From Limimaricola pyoseonensis (GTDB lineage: Bacteria; Pseudomonadota; Alphaproteobacteria; Rhodobacterales; Rhodobacteraceae), in contig NZ_FNAT01000005.1 of assembly GCF_900102015.1 (NCBI RefSeq), positions 49,273 to 113,272 on the forward strand: 64,000 bases of DNA, read 5' to 3'. Positions 36,951 to 46,366 of this stretch are shown here, one piece after another. Both the position numbers and the translations under genes were made by a program. The notes beneath the pieces were generated by a model. It saw nothing but the letters and a program-made list of their open reading frames with translations, searched no databases and was not told the DNA's origin. How positions within the stretch are numbered: position 1 is the stretch's first letter; every line of letters begins with the position of its first letter.

Positions 36951-37125
36951 GCCTGCCCTCGTCCGTCGGAATCGCCAATTGCCGGAGCCTGCCCCGGCGA
37001 TCCGACCGACCCTGTGGCAGGCCCGGCAGACGGTCAACGCGTGCCACCCGGGCCGCGGCGGATTCCCGGCGCGCGCCAGACAGGCGCGAAATCCATCCCC
37101 CGCCCCACGGGCTTCACCCACAGGC

Positions 37126-37134
37126 TTATCCACA
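37126..37134 (+). promoter_or_regulatory. consensus DnaA box (TTATCCACA)
   Basis: Perfect match to the 9-mer DnaA-binding consensus, 176 bp upstream of the NrdJ-like start. One exact match could arise by chance, but a second close copy lies about 100 bp away in the same orientation. Confidence 0.5.
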
Positions 37135-37234
37135 GGGTCATTCACGGGGCCGAGGCCCGGAATCGCCCTGCGAATCAGGGCGATGCGGCGGTGGCGACAG
37201 GCTGACCCCGAGGCAGCCGCCGCAGGTTCGCAAT

Positions 37235-37243
37235 CTATCCACA
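37235..37243 (+). promoter_or_regulatory. DnaA-box-like site (CTATCCACA)
   Basis: One mismatch to TTATCCACA, same orientation as the 37126 site, and both are followed by GG so that TATCCACAGG is shared. Confidence 0.35.
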
Positions 37244-37595
37244 GGCCGGGACAACAGCGGGGCCGAGTTGTCCACCGAAGGGTGTATCCGACGTGCCACA
37301 GCGCCGATTCCGGGGCGATGCGCCGTCGCCGGAGCCGGACCGGCCGCGACGGCGGGTGCCGGGCCTCGGGGGGATTCGCACGATCTGCCAGTCCGACCGC
37401 GCCCCGGCCCGATCGCAACGACGTCGACCGAACGACGACGGCACGCCTCCCGGCGCGTCCCGGTCAGCCGGGAGAACGGTGAGCTTCGCCCGCTCTCAAT
37501 TCGGCAGCGGGCCGGGTCGCGAACGGCAGAAGGACGATACCCAAGGCCCCGAAGGGCCCGCGGGACCGGCCGATACCTCGAATGATGTGAGGATC

Positions 37596-37672
37596 TGGTC
37601 GGGGCGGCAGGATTCGAACCTGCGACCCTCTGTTCCCAAAACAGATGCGCTACCAGGCTGCGCTACGCCCCG
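37596..37672 (-). tRNA. tRNA-Pro (anticodon TGG)
   Basis: A 77-nt tRNA with encoded CCA. The acceptor arms CGGGGCG and CGCCCCG pair fully. The anticodon stem TCTGT/ACAGA encloses the loop TTTGGGA, giving anticodon TGG, and the T-arm carries GGTTCGAATCC. Confidence 0.97.
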
Positions 37673-37736
37673 AACCGTGGCCCTTCTAGGCCGCGCGCGG
37701 CCCGGGCGCAAGCGCCGCCCGAGCCATTCTCCCGGC

Positions 37737-38216
37737 TCAGTCGCAGGGGTCGGCGGCGGGGGTCGCGGCGCTGCCGATCGCGGGGTGGCGCATCGTGTCG
37801 CCCGGCGCGATGCCGAGCCGTCCCGCCATGCCGCCATTGACCTCGAGCACGTACTGGATGTCCGGCCCGCCGGGGATCGGCGTCTCGTCGAGGGGCACCG
37901 CGCCCTCATGCACGTGCCGCACCCGCCCATCCGCGCCCGCGAAGATGATGTCGAGCGGAATCAGCGTGTTTCGCATCCAGAACGAGGCGAAGCGCGGGCT
38001 GTCGTAGACGAAGAGCATGCCCGACATGCGCGGCATCTCCTCGACGAACATCAGGCCGCGCGCGCGCTCGGCGTCGTCGTCGGCGACCTCGACGTCGAAT
38101 CGCGCCTGCCCCCATTCGCCGCGCAGCAGCACCTCGTCCTCGGCGCAGACGGCGGCCGCGGCGGGGCCCGCAAGGGCCATGAGGGCGGCCAGCAGGCCCG
38201 GCGCGATTCGCATCAT
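37737..38216 (-). CDS. DUF192 family secreted protein
   Basis: A 159-residue protein with a signal peptide (residues 1-21, ending PAAAAV) and a DUF192 domain (ARGLMFVEEMPRMSGMLFVY, FWMRNTLIPLDIIF, VLEVNGG). DUF192 is a small beta-rich fold of unknown biochemical role that is widespread in periplasmic proteins. The start ATG overlaps the stop of the cold-shock gene as ATGA, a pairing I recall as common in Rhodobacterales. Confidence 0.9.
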   Translation of the reverse strand: MMRIAPGLLAALMALAGPAAAAVCAEDEVLLRGEWGQARFDVEVADDDAERARGLMFVEEMPRMSGMLFVYDSPRFASFWMRNTLIPLDIIFAGADGRVRHVHEGAVPLDETPIPGGPDIQYVLEVNGGMAGRLGIAPGDTMRHPAIGSAATPAADPCD

Positions 38217-38773
38217 GCGGCGCCGCCCCGCTCGTCGGCGTGCAGCGCCGCATCCCAGGCCAGGATCGCGGTCGCCATGCGGCCGCGCTTGCCCTCGATC
38301 ACCTTCAGCGCCACCGCCTCGCCGGGCTGAAGGTCGGCGAAGCCCGAGCTGCGCAGCACCTCGATATGCAAGAAGATGTCGTCGGGCGCGCCGAACAGGT
38401 TGGCGAAGCCGAAGCCCTTGGCCTTGTCGAACCACTTCACCCGCGCGGGCTCGAGCGGCAGCGCGGCGAGGAAGGCGGGGTCGAACTCGGCGAAGTCCGC
38501 CAGCGGCGCCGCGCCGGGTTGCGCCGGCGCCTCGAGCGCGATGATCGAGACCGCCTGGATGCCGCGCTCGGTGCGTTGCGCGAGGATCCGGATCCGCGTG
38601 CCGTCGGCGACCGAGTTCTGGCCGTAATTGCGCAGCACGTTGCCGTGCAGCAGGATGTCCGCCCCGCCTGAATCGGGAACGATGAAGCCGAACCCCTTGG
38701 CCGTGTCGAACCATTTCACATGACCCGCCACTTCGATCTTGCCGTCGGAGTCCTTGTCCACCATCTCGCTCAT
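38213..38773 (-). CDS. double cold-shock-domain protein
   Basis: A 186-residue cytoplasmic protein with two CSD folds. The first has GHVKWFDTAKGFGFIVPD (near residue 16) and DILLH; the second has ARVKWFDKAKGFGFANLFG (near 115) and DIFLHIEVLR. Both contain the RNP-type KGFGF core that binds single-stranded RNA or DNA. Tandem CSD proteins are typical of Alphaproteobacteria. The ATG at 38773 follows CTGGAGG; the longer frame adds residues without family similarity. Confidence 0.92.
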   Translation of the reverse strand: MSEMVDKDSDGKIEVAGHVKWFDTAKGFGFIVPDSGGADILLHGNVLRNYGQNSVADGTRIRILAQRTERGIQAVSIIALEAPAQPGAAPLADFAEFDPAFLAALPLEPARVKWFDKAKGFGFANLFGAPDDIFLHIEVLRSSGFADLQPGEAVALKVIEGKRGRMATAILAWDAALHADERGGAA

Positions 38774-38873
38774 TCGTGCCTCCAGCGGCCCCGGACCGCC
38801 CGTCCCAACGTCGGGCGTCTCTGCATCACAGGCGCGGTTTCCGCACAAGCCCCCAATTTCATTCCACGTGAAA

Positions 38874-39479
38874 TCATGGGCTCAACCGTATCACTTCGAA
38901 CCGTTCTCCGGGCTCGGCTCGCGACCATTTGTGCCGGTCGTGAAGCCGAAATGCCCCATCGGCCCAGAACTCGATCTCCAGCGGCCGAATCCGGTAGCCG
39001 CCCCAGAAGGGGGGCCGCGCCGGGTCGGGCCCGCGCAGAACGCCCTGCCGCGTCACCTCGGCCACCAGCGCCGCGCGCGAGGCCAGCGGCCGGCTCTGGC
39101 GCGAGGCCCAGGCCCCGAGCCGGCTCTTGAGCGAACGCGACCGGAAATAGGCGTCAGCCTTGGGGCCGTCCTCGCGCTCGACGATGCCGCGCACGCGGAT
39201 CTGCCGCGCGAGCGACTTCCAGTGCATCACGAAGGCCGCCTTGCCCGCGGCCTCGATCTGCCCGGCCTTGGCGCTCTCGTAATTGGTGTAGAACACGAAG
39301 GCGTCGGCCTCGATCTCCTTGAGGAGCACCATCCGCACGTCCGGCAACCCCTGCGGATCGACCGTGGCCAGCGCGATCGCGTTGGGATCGTTCGGTTCGC
39401 TGCGCTCGGCCTCCGACAGCCAGCGACGCGCGATCTCGAACGGATCCTCGCCGGCGAAGATCCCATCACGGTCCGTCAT
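38874..39479 (-). CDS. pdxH: pyridoxamine 5'-phosphate oxidase
   Basis: A 201-residue FMN enzyme producing pyridoxal 5'-phosphate from PNP or PMP. Family motifs are clear: [20 protein letters not shown] (FMN/substrate strand), [16 protein letters not shown] and the C-terminal [13 protein letters not shown]. The length is normal. The ATG at 39479 follows AGAGGG and lies divergent to fabI with 182 bp between the starts. Confidence 0.95.
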   Translation of the reverse strand: MTDRDGIFAGEDPFEIARRWLSEAERSEPNDPNAIALATVDPQGLPDVRMVLLKEIEADAFVFYTNYESAKAGQIEAAGKAAFVMHWKSLARQIRVRGIVEREDGPKADAYFRSRSLKSRLGAWASRQSRPLASRAALVAEVTRQGVLRGPDPARPPFWGGYRIRPLEIEFWADGAFRLHDRHKWSRAEPGERFEVIRLSP

Positions 39480-39661
39480 CAACCCTCTTTCGTCACTCGC
39501 ACCCGACACCTGGTGGGTGCAGTCTATCTCATTCGACGCGTGGATGCGCCGCCCGTTCGATTGATGCCACGGTGACGCCACGTCGCCCAGTGGCCTTGAT
39601 GCCCCCCCGGCGATCGCCTAAACCGGATCGAAACGGTGCCGGACCGGCAAGAGGGACATTC

Positions 39662-40468
39662 ATGACATCGCAGCTGATGGCAGGAAAACGCGGACTCATC
39701 ATGGGTCTCGCAAACGACAAGTCGATCGCCTGGGGGATCGCCAAGGCCTGCGCCAATGCCGGCGCCGAGCTCGCCTTCTCCTATCAGGGCGAGGCGCTGC
39801 TCAAGCGGGTCGGCCCGCTGGCGGCCGAGCTGGGCTCGGACATCGTGCTGCCCTGCGACGTCGGCGACGAGGACAGCATCGACCAGCTGTTCGCCCAACT
39901 CGAGGAGAAATGGGGCAAGCTCGACTTCATCGTCCACGCCATCGGCTTCTCCGACAAGTCCGAGCTGCGCGGCCGCTACGTCGACACCTCTAAGAACAAC
40001 TTCCTGATGTCGATGGACATTTCGGTCTGGTCCTTCACTTCGGTGGTCAAGCGCGCCTCGGCGATGATGAACGAGGGCGGCTCCTGCCTGACGCTGACCT
40101 ATTACGGCGCCGAGAAGGTCATGCCGCATTACAACGTCATGGGCGTGGCCAAGGCGGCGCTGGAAGCCTCGGTGCAGTACCTCGCCGAGGATCTCGGCCG
40201 CGACAACATCCGCGTCAACGCCATCTCGGCCGGCACGATCAAGACGCTCGCGGCCTCCGGCATCGGCGATTTCCGTTACATCATGAAGTGGAACGAGTAC
40301 AATTCGCCCCTGCGCCGCACCGTCACCCAAGACGAGGTCGGCAAATCCGCGCTATACCTGCTGTCCGATCTCGGATCGGCGGTGACGGGCGAGGTGCATC
40401 ACGTCGATGCGGGCTACCACGTCATCGGCATGAAGAACCCGGACGCGCCCGACATCACGAAAGGCTAG
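39662..40468 (+). CDS. fabI: enoyl-[acyl-carrier-protein] reductase (NADH)
   Basis: A 268-residue SDR enzyme catalysing the last step of fatty-acid elongation. The nucleotide motif GLANDKSIAWGIA is present near residue 15, and the catalytic residues Tyr147, Tyr157 and Lys164 keep the FabI spacing (YYGAEKVMPHYNVMGVAK). The ATG at 39662 follows AAGAGGGAC. gpt follows 6 bp after the stop, so the two are probably co-transcribed up to the terminator at 40999. Confidence 0.96.
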   Translation: MTSQLMAGKRGLIMGLANDKSIAWGIAKACANAGAELAFSYQGEALLKRVGPLAAELGSDIVLPCDVGDEDSIDQLFAQLEEKWGKLDFIVHAIGFSDKSELRGRYVDTSKNNFLMSMDISVWSFTSVVKRASAMMNEGGSCLTLTYYGAEKVMPHYNVMGVAKAALEASVQYLAEDLGRDNIRVNAISAGTIKTLAASGIGDFRYIMKWNEYNSPLRRTVTQDEVGKSALYLLSDLGSAVTGEVHHVDAGYHVIGMKNPDAPDITKG

Positions 40469-40474
40469 AGAGCG

Positions 40475-40978
40475 ATGACCGACCGACTGCCGCACGAGAA
40501 AGGCTTCCACGTCTCCTGGGACCAGCTGCACCGCGACAGCCGCGCCCTGGCCTGGCGGCTCGACGGGCGCGGGCCCGACGACGGCGCCTGGAAGGCCGTG
40601 GTGGCGATCACCCGCGGCGGCATGGCGCCGGCGATGATCCTCGCCCGCGAGCTGGGCATCCGCACCGTCGACACCATCTCGGTCAAGTCCTACGAGCACC
40701 AGAGCCAGTCGCACGCCAAGGTGCTCAAGGCCCCCGACGCCGAGATGATGGGCGACGGCACCGGCATCCTGGTGATCGACGACCTGGTCGACACCGGCCG
40801 CACGCTGGAGCTGGTGCGCAAGATGTACCCCAAGGCGCATTTCGCCACCGTCTACGCCAAGCCGCTCGGCAACAAGCAGGTCGACACCTATGTCACCGAG
40901 GTGAGCCAGGACACCTGGATCTTCTTTCCCTGGGACATGGCGCTGCAATATGTCGAGCCCTATCGCGGCCGCGACTGA
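40475..40978 (+). CDS. gpt: xanthine phosphoribosyltransferase
   Basis: A 167-residue purine salvage enzyme converting xanthine (and guanine) with PRPP to the nucleotide. The PRPP motif [13 protein letters not shown] and the N-terminal segment ALAWRLDG match Gpt, and WIFFPWDM closes the protein as in the E. coli enzyme. The ATG at 40475 lies 6 bp after fabI with GAGAG as the ribosome site. Confidence 0.93.
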   Translation: MTDRLPHEKGFHVSWDQLHRDSRALAWRLDGRGPDDGAWKAVVAITRGGMAPAMILARELGIRTVDTISVKSYEHQSQSHAKVLKAPDAEMMGDGTGILVIDDLVDTGRTLELVRKMYPKAHFATVYAKPLGNKQVDTYVTEVSQDTWIFFPWDMALQYVEPYRGRD

Positions 40979-40998
40979 CACCACCGCCCAACACATCG

Positions 40999-41026
40999 AA
41001 CGACCGGCCCCGCGCGGCCGGTCGTT
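40999..41026 (+). terminator. intrinsic-type terminator after gpt
   Basis: An 11-bp perfect stem (AACGACCGGCC / GGCCGGTCGTT) with a 6-nt loop, 20 bp after the gpt stop and followed by TTGCGTTT. Confidence 0.75.
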
Positions 41027-41107
41027 TGCGTTTCTGGCCCAGTGCTTTGGGGTTTGCGCGCCCCCGCCGCCGTCGCTAGCCTCCGCGCGACCGCATCAGG
41101 AGGCCGC

Positions 41108-42280
41108 ATGACCATCGCCCGCACCCGCTCCACCTTCCAGCCACCGGTGATGGAGGCGCGGCGCTGGCTCGAGGGGGTCGACTTCCCGCCGGAGCGGCCG
41201 CTGATCAATGTCAGCCAGGCCGCGCCGCTCGACCCGCCGCCGCGTCCCTTGCGCGAGGCGATGGCGCGGATGGTGATGGAGGATGCACAGGCGCATCTCT
41301 ACGGCCCCGTGCTCGGCCTGTCCGAGCTGCGCGCCGAGATCGCCGGGCGTTGGAGCGCGGATTACGGCGGCGAGGTCCGCCCCGAGCAGGTGGCGATCAC
41401 CTCGGGCTGCAACCAGGCCTATTGCGCGGCGCTCGCCGCGCTCTGCGGCGAGGGCGACGAGGTGATCCTGCCCGAGCCGTGGTACTTCAACCACCGCATG
41501 TGGAACGACATGGCGGGGCTCAGGACCGTGCCGCTCGCGACCGGCGACGACCTGCTGCCCGACCCCGAGGCGGCGGCGGCGCTGATCACCGAGCGCACCC
41601 GCGCCATCGTGCTGGTCAGCCCCAACAACCCCGGCGGGGTCGAGTACCCGTCCGATCTGCTCGCCGCCTTCCGCGACCTGTGCCGCGCCCGCGGGCTGGC
41701 GCTGATCCTCGACGAGACCTATCGCGACTTCGACGCGCGCACGGGCGCGCCGCACGACCTCTTCGCCGATCCCGACTGGGACGAGGTGCTGATTCAGCTC
41801 TACTCCTTCTCCAAGGCCTACCGGCTGACCGGCCACCGGATCGGCGCGCTCACCGCCTCGCCCGCGCGGCTGGCCGAGGCCGAAAAGTTCCTAGACACCG
41901 TCACCATCTGCCCCACCAGCCTGGGCCAGCGCGCCGCGCTGTGGGGCATGCGCAACCTCGGCCAGTGGCTCGCGGGCGAGCGGGCCGAGATCCTCGACCG
42001 TCGTGCCGCCGTGACCGAAAGCTTCGGCCGCCTCGCGGATCGCGGCTGGCGGCTGATGGGCTGCGGCGCCTATTTCGCCTGGATCGAGCACCCGTTCGAC
42101 GCGGCCTCGGACGCGCTCGCCAAGCGCCTCGTGCACGAGGCGGGCGTGCTCCTGCTGCCCGGCACGATGTTCACGCCCGAGGGCTCCGCCCGGGGCCGTA
42201 AACAGCTGCGCATCGCCTTCGCCAATGTCGACCGGGCCGGCATCGCGGCGCTGGAGGACCGGCTCGCAGGCTTCGGCTAG
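41108..42280 (+). CDS. class I/II PLP-dependent aminotransferase
   Basis: A 390-residue fold-type I aminotransferase of the aspartate family. The PLP lysine is Lys236 in LYSFSKAYRLTGHRIG, Asp202 lies in LILDETYRDF, and SPNNPGGVEYP binds substrate carboxylate. The donor and acceptor cannot be read from sequence. The ATG at 41108 follows AGGAGG. It stands between terminators of the neighbouring operons and is probably a single-gene unit. Confidence 0.9.
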   Translation: MTIARTRSTFQPPVMEARRWLEGVDFPPERPLINVSQAAPLDPPPRPLREAMARMVMEDAQAHLYGPVLGLSELRAEIAGRWSADYGGEVRPEQVAITSGCNQAYCAALAALCGEGDEVILPEPWYFNHRMWNDMAGLRTVPLATGDDLLPDPEAAAALITERTRAIVLVSPNNPGGVEYPSDLLAAFRDLCRARGLALILDETYRDFDARTGAPHDLFADPDWDEVLIQLYSFSKAYRLTGHRIGALTASPARLAEAEKFLDTVTICPTSLGQRAALWGMRNLGQWLAGERAEILDRRAAVTESFGRLADRGWRLMGCGAYFAWIEHPFDAASDALAKRLVHEAGVLLLPGTMFTPEGSARGRKQLRIAFANVDRAGIAALEDRLAGFG

Positions 42281-42371
42281 GCCCGCCCGGCTTGCGCGCC
42301 CTGCCCCTCTTGCCTATGCAACACCGACACGCATCCGGGCCCATGCCGAGGCCTGCGACAGGGGGACCGTC

Positions 42372-44270
42372 ATGGCTGAGAAAAAGGGCAACCGCGTCTT
42401 CGTCTGGATCATCCTGATCCTGCTTTTCGTGGGCCTCATCGGGTTCGGCGCCACGGGGCTGACCGGTCACGCGACCCGGCTCGGCACGGTCGGCGAAAAG
42501 GAGCTGGAGGTGCAGGCCTACGCCAACGCGCTGCAAAGCCGCATCCGCGCCTTCGAAAGCCAGACCGGCGAGGCGGTGAGCCTCGCGCAGGCGCAGCAGA
42601 TCGGCCTCGACCGCGCCGTTCTGGGCCGGCTGGTGACCGAGCGGGTGCTCGACAACGAAGCCGACCGCCTCGGCCTGTCGGTCGGCGACGAGCGGGTGCG
42701 CGAGCAGGTGCTGCAGATCGGCGCCTTCCAGGGGCTCGACGGCCAGTTCGACCGCGACGCCTATCGCGAGGCGCTGCGCCGCAACGGCCTGACCGTCTCC
42801 GAGTTCGAGACCGGGCTGCGCGAGGGCGAGGCCCGCGCGCTGCTCGAAAGCGCCGTGGTGAACGGCATCGCCGCGCCCCAGCCGCATGTCGACGCGATGA
42901 TCGACTTCCTGATGGCGCGCCGCGACATCACCTGGGCGCCCGTCACGCTCTCGCCCGCCGCCGCCGCCGCGCCCGCGGGCGACGGCCCGCGCGTGCTGCT
43001 GCCCGAGATCACCCTCGACCCCGAGATCCCCGCCCCCTCCGAGGCCGAGATCCAGGCCCGTTACGAGGCCGCGCCCGAGGCCTACACCGCGCCCGAGCGG
43101 CGCGAGATCACCTATGCCTGGCTGCGCCCCGAAACCGTGAGCGAGAGCATCGAGGTGCCCGAGGAGGACGTCCGCGCCCTCTACGAGCAGCGCATCGACG
43201 ACTACGTGCAGGAAGAGCGCCGCCTGGTCGAGCGCCTGGTCTACCCCAATGCCGAGGCCGCAACGGAGGCCAAGGCCCGTCTCGACGCCGGCGAGGCCGA
43301 GTTCGAGGCGCTGGTCGAGGCGCGCGGGCTCGACCTGTCGGACGCCGATCTGGGCGACGTGGCGCGCGGCGATCTGGGCGACGCCGCCGAGCCGGTCTTC
43401 GCGGCAGAGGCCGGCGAGGTGGTCGGCCCGGTCGAGACCGGCCTCGGCCCGGCGCTGTTTAGGGTCAACGCCGTGCTCGGCGCCGAGGAAGTGAGCTTCG
43501 AGGAGGCCGCGCCCGATCTGCGCGGCGAGCTGGCCCGCGCCATGGCGCGGCGCGAGATCCAGGACGCGACCGACGAGATCGAGGATCTGCTCGCCGGCGG
43601 CGCGGCGCTCGAGGACCTGGCCGAGCGCACCGGCATGGAGCTCGGCAGCCTGTCCTGGTCCGAGGGCGAGACCGACGGCATCGCCGCCTACGCCCCCTTC
43701 CGTCAGGCCGCCGCCGTGGCCGAGCAGGGCGACTTCCCCGAGCTGATCGGCTTCGAGGATGGCGGCGTCTTCGCGCTGCGGCTCGACGGCGTGACCGAAC
43801 CGGCGCTGCGCCCGCTCGATGAGGTGCGCGAGCAGGTGGTGGCCGACATCATGGCCGAGACCCGGCAGACGATGCTCACCGAGCGCGCCGAGGCGCTGGC
43901 CGCCGAGATCGCGGGCGGGGCCTCCTTCGAGGCCGCGGGCCTCGCGCCGCGCGACGTCGACGCCCTGACCCGCCGCGACTTCGTCGAGGGCACCGCGCCC
44001 GGCTTCGTGACCGAGATCTTCGAGATGGAAGAGGGCGAGACCCGCGCCATCGCGCTGCCCGAGGGCGCCGCCGTGGTCCGGCTCGACGCCACCGCCGCGC
44101 CCGAGGCCGACGACCCGGCCGTGGCGGCCGAGCGGCAGGCCATCGAACAGCGGCTCGCCGGCTCGATCGCGCAGGACATCTACGCCGCCTACGCCACCGA
44201 GGTGCAGGCCAACACCGAGATCCGCATCGACGACGCCGCCATCCAGGCGGTCCACAGCTCCTTCAGGTAA
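42372..44270 (+). CDS. PpiD/SurA-type periplasmic peptidyl-prolyl isomerase
   Basis: A 632-residue membrane-anchored chaperone. A single N-terminal anchor (residues 9-28) is followed by a SurA_N-like domain (QAYANALQSRIRAFESQTG, then LVTERVLDNEADRLGLSV). A parvulin-like central domain spans about 245-370, weakly conserved and probably non-catalytic, and a second similar domain follows. It should assist folding of exported proteins at the inner membrane. The ATG at 42372 follows AGGGGGACC. It lies 8 bp before trpE and may share its transcript. Confidence 0.85.
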   Translation: MAEKKGNRVFVWIILILLFVGLIGFGATGLTGHATRLGTVGEKELEVQAYANALQSRIRAFESQTGEAVSLAQAQQIGLDRAVLGRLVTERVLDNEADRLGLSVGDERVREQVLQIGAFQGLDGQFDRDAYREALRRNGLTVSEFETGLREGEARALLESAVVNGIAAPQPHVDAMIDFLMARRDITWAPVTLSPAAAAAPAGDGPRVLLPEITLDPEIPAPSEAEIQARYEAAPEAYTAPERREITYAWLRPETVSESIEVPEEDVRALYEQRIDDYVQEERRLVERLVYPNAEAATEAKARLDAGEAEFEALVEARGLDLSDADLGDVARGDLGDAAEPVFAAEAGEVVGPVETGLGPALFRVNAVLGAEEVSFEEAAPDLRGELARAMARREIQDATDEIEDLLAGGAALEDLAERTGMELGSLSWSEGETDGIAAYAPFRQAAAVAEQGDFPELIGFEDGGVFALRLDGVTEPALRPLDEVREQVVADIMAETRQTMLTERAEALAAEIAGGASFEAAGLAPRDVDALTRRDFVEGTAPGFVTEIFEMEEGETRAIALPEGAAVVRLDATAAPEADDPAVAAERQAIEQRLAGSIAQDIYAAYATEVQANTEIRIDDAAIQAVHSSFR

Positions 44271-44278
44271 GGCATCCC

Positions 44279-45790
44279 ATGACGCTCGGCCCCGATTTCG
44301 AGACCTTCCGCACCGGCTACGAGAACGGCGCGAACCAGGTGGTCTGGACCCGGCTGGCGGCCGATCTCGACACGCCGGTCTCGCTGATGCTGAAGCTCGG
44401 CGGCGAGGGCCGGCACGCTTTCCTCCTGGAAAGCGTGACCGGCGGCGAGGTGCGCGGCCGCTACTCGATCATCGGCCTGAACCCCGACCTCGTCTGGGAC
44501 TGCCGGGGCGAGACCAGCCGCGTCAACCGTGCCGCGCGCTACGACGACGACGCCTTCGAGGATCTCGAGGGCCACCCGCTCGACACGCTGCGCGCGATCC
44601 TCGCCGAAAGCCGGATCGACCTGCCCGAGGACCTGCCCGCCGCCTCCGCCGGCCTGTTCGGCTATCTCGGCTACGACATGATCCGGCTGGTCGAGCGCCT
44701 GCCCCACGTCAACCCCGACCCGCTCGGCCTGCCCGACGCGGTGATGCTGCGCCCCACGGTCGTGGCGGTGCTCGACGGGGTGAAGGGCGAGGTGATCCTC
44801 GTCGCGCCGGCCTGGGCCGGGGCCGGGCAATCCGCCCGCGCCGCCTATGCCCAGGCCGCCGAGCGGGTGACCGAGGCGATGCGCGCGCTCGACCGCCCCG
44901 TGCCGCAGGAGGCGCGCGCGCTGCAGGCCCCCGCGCCCTTGTCCGCGCCGGTGTCGAACTTCAGCCACGAGGGCTACCTCGCCGCCGTCGAGAAGGCCAA
45001 GGAGTACATCCGCGCCGGCGACATCTTCCAGGTGGTGCCGGCCCAGCGCTGGACCCAGGACTTCGCCGAGCCGCCCTTCGCGCTCTACCGCTCGCTCAGG
45101 CGCACCAACCCCTCGCCCTTCATGTTCTACTTCAATTTCGGCGGCTACCAGGTGGTCGGCGCCAGCCCCGAGATCCTCGTGCGGGTGATGGGCGGCGAGG
45201 TGACGATAAGGCCCATCGCCGGCACCCGCCCGCGCGGCGCCACGCCCGAGGAGGACCGCGCCCACGAGGAGAGCCTCTTGGCCGACGCCAAGGAGCTGTC
45301 CGAGCACCTGATGCTGCTCGATCTGGGGCGCAACGATGTCGGCCGGGTCGCGAAACCCGGCACGGTGCGCCCGACCGAGAAGTTCATCATCGAGCGCTAT
45401 TCCCACGTCATGCACATCGTCTCGAACGTGGTGGGCGAGCTGCGCGACGATCAGGACGCGCTGTCGGCCCTGCTCGCGGGCCTGCCCGCCGGCACCGTCT
45501 CGGGCGCGCCCAAGGTGCGGGCGATGGAGATCATCGACGAGCTCGAGCCCGAGAAGCGCGGCATCTATGGCGGGGGCCTGGGCTATTTCAGCGCCGGCGG
45601 CGACATGGACATGTGCATCGCGCTCAGGACCGCCGTGGTGAAGGACGAAAAGCTCTACATCCAGGCCGGCGGCGGCGTGGTGCATGACAGCGACCCCGAG
45701 GCCGAGTACCAGGAGACGGTGCACAAGTCGAACGCGCTGCGCCGCGCGGCGGCCGACGCCGCGATGTTCCGGCCCGGCGGCCAGGGCTGA
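44279..45790 (+). CDS. trpE: anthranilate synthase component I
   Basis: A 503-residue enzyme that converts chorismate to anthranilate with ammonia supplied by TrpG. The N-terminal half carries the tryptophan-feedback motif LLESVTGGEVRGRYSIIG. The chorismate-binding half has PIAGTRPRGATPEEDRAHEE, LLDLGRNDVGRV and YGGGLGYFSAGGDMDMCIALR. It is split from trpGDC by two minus-strand genes, a common arrangement in the order. A palindromic terminator lies 24 bp after the stop. Confidence 0.96.
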   Translation: MTLGPDFETFRTGYENGANQVVWTRLAADLDTPVSLMLKLGGEGRHAFLLESVTGGEVRGRYSIIGLNPDLVWDCRGETSRVNRAARYDDDAFEDLEGHPLDTLRAILAESRIDLPEDLPAASAGLFGYLGYDMIRLVERLPHVNPDPLGLPDAVMLRPTVVAVLDGVKGEVILVAPAWAGAGQSARAAYAQAAERVTEAMRALDRPVPQEARALQAPAPLSAPVSNFSHEGYLAAVEKAKEYIRAGDIFQVVPAQRWTQDFAEPPFALYRSLRRTNPSPFMFYFNFGGYQVVGASPEILVRVMGGEVTIRPIAGTRPRGATPEEDRAHEESLLADAKELSEHLMLLDLGRNDVGRVAKPGTVRPTEKFIIERYSHVMHIVSNVVGELRDDQDALSALLAGLPAGTVSGAPKVRAMEIIDELEPEKRGIYGGGLGYFSAGGDMDMCIALRTAVVKDEKLYIQAGGGVVHDSDPEAEYQETVHKSNALRRAAADAAMFRPGGQG

Positions 45791-45814
45791 GCCACCGAAC
45801 GTCCGGACAAAGAA

Positions 45815-45840
45815 AAAGGGCGGGGAATTCCCCGCCCTTT
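45815..45840. terminator. bidirectional terminator between trpE and the DoxX gene
   Basis: A perfect 26-bp palindrome with half-site AAAGGGCGGGGAA, so both strands end in a TTT arm. It lies between the convergent trpE and DoxX-family genes. Confidence 0.8.
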
Positions 45841-45861
45841 CGCGTGCCGGGCCCTGTCGGA

Positions 45862-46272
45862 TCAGGCCTTGCCGCGCGCCGCGTCGAGGCTCCAGGGGCC
45901 GGGGCCCGCCGCGACGATGTAGAGGAAGACGAAGCAGTAGAGGATCGCCGCGTCGCCGCCGTTCAGCGTCGGAAACAGGTTCTGCGGCGCGTGGAACATC
46001 CAGTAGGCCACCGCCATCATGCCCGACATCACGAAGGCCACGGGGCGGGTGAAGAGGCCGATCAGCAGCAGCAGCCCGCCGACCAGCTCGAGCAGGCCGC
46101 CGATGCCGAACAGCGACAGAAGCGGCGGCTGCTGGTCGGTGGCCGGGAAGGCCAGCAGCTTCTGGCTGCCATGCAGGGTGAAGATCAGCGCGCTGGTGAT
46201 GCGCAGCACGCTGAGCAGCTGCGGCGCCCAGGCAGAGGCGCCATCGGTGCGGGTGGAGACGTTCGCGGTCAT
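45862..46272 (-). CDS. DoxX family membrane protein
   Basis: A 136-residue protein with four membrane segments typical of DoxX (PF07681): LRITSALIFTLHGSQKLLAF, then LFGIGGLLELVGGLLLLIG, followed by PVAFVMSGMMAVAYW and DAAILYCFVFLYIVAAG. DoxX-like proteins are quinone-linked or oxidative-stress membrane proteins with ill-defined activity. The ATG at 46272 matches the family N-terminus; the longer frame is discarded. Confidence 0.87.
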   Translation of the reverse strand: MTANVSTRTDGASAWAPQLLSVLRITSALIFTLHGSQKLLAFPATDQQPPLLSLFGIGGLLELVGGLLLLIGLFTRPVAFVMSGMMAVAYWMFHAPQNLFPTLNGGDAAILYCFVFLYIVAAGPGPWSLDAARGKA

Positions 46273-46366
46273 GGTCGAGAATCCCGTTGGGTCAATCTGA
46301 CGCCAACATGGACCCGCACAACGCACTCGTCAAAGCGCCGTTTCTGTGCGCAAAAGCGCAGATCCG

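Larger units (their letters stand above)
36951..37595. other. 645-bp intergenic region with DnaA-box-like motifs
   Basis: No convincing gene was found on either strand between the NrdJ-like gene and tRNA-Pro. The region contains a consensus DnaA box at 37126-37134, a one-mismatch copy at 37235-37243, a related CACCCACAGG just before the first, and TTGTCCACC near 37268. It presumably carries the promoters for the NrdJ-like gene and, read on the minus strand, the 3' trailer of nothing annotated. Composition is uniformly GC-rich with no unwinding element. Confidence 0.55.

Noticed and set aside
36951-37595. Possible replication origin
   Set aside because: Only two good DnaA boxes, no AT-rich unwinding stretch and no dnaA, hemE, parAB or repABC genes nearby.
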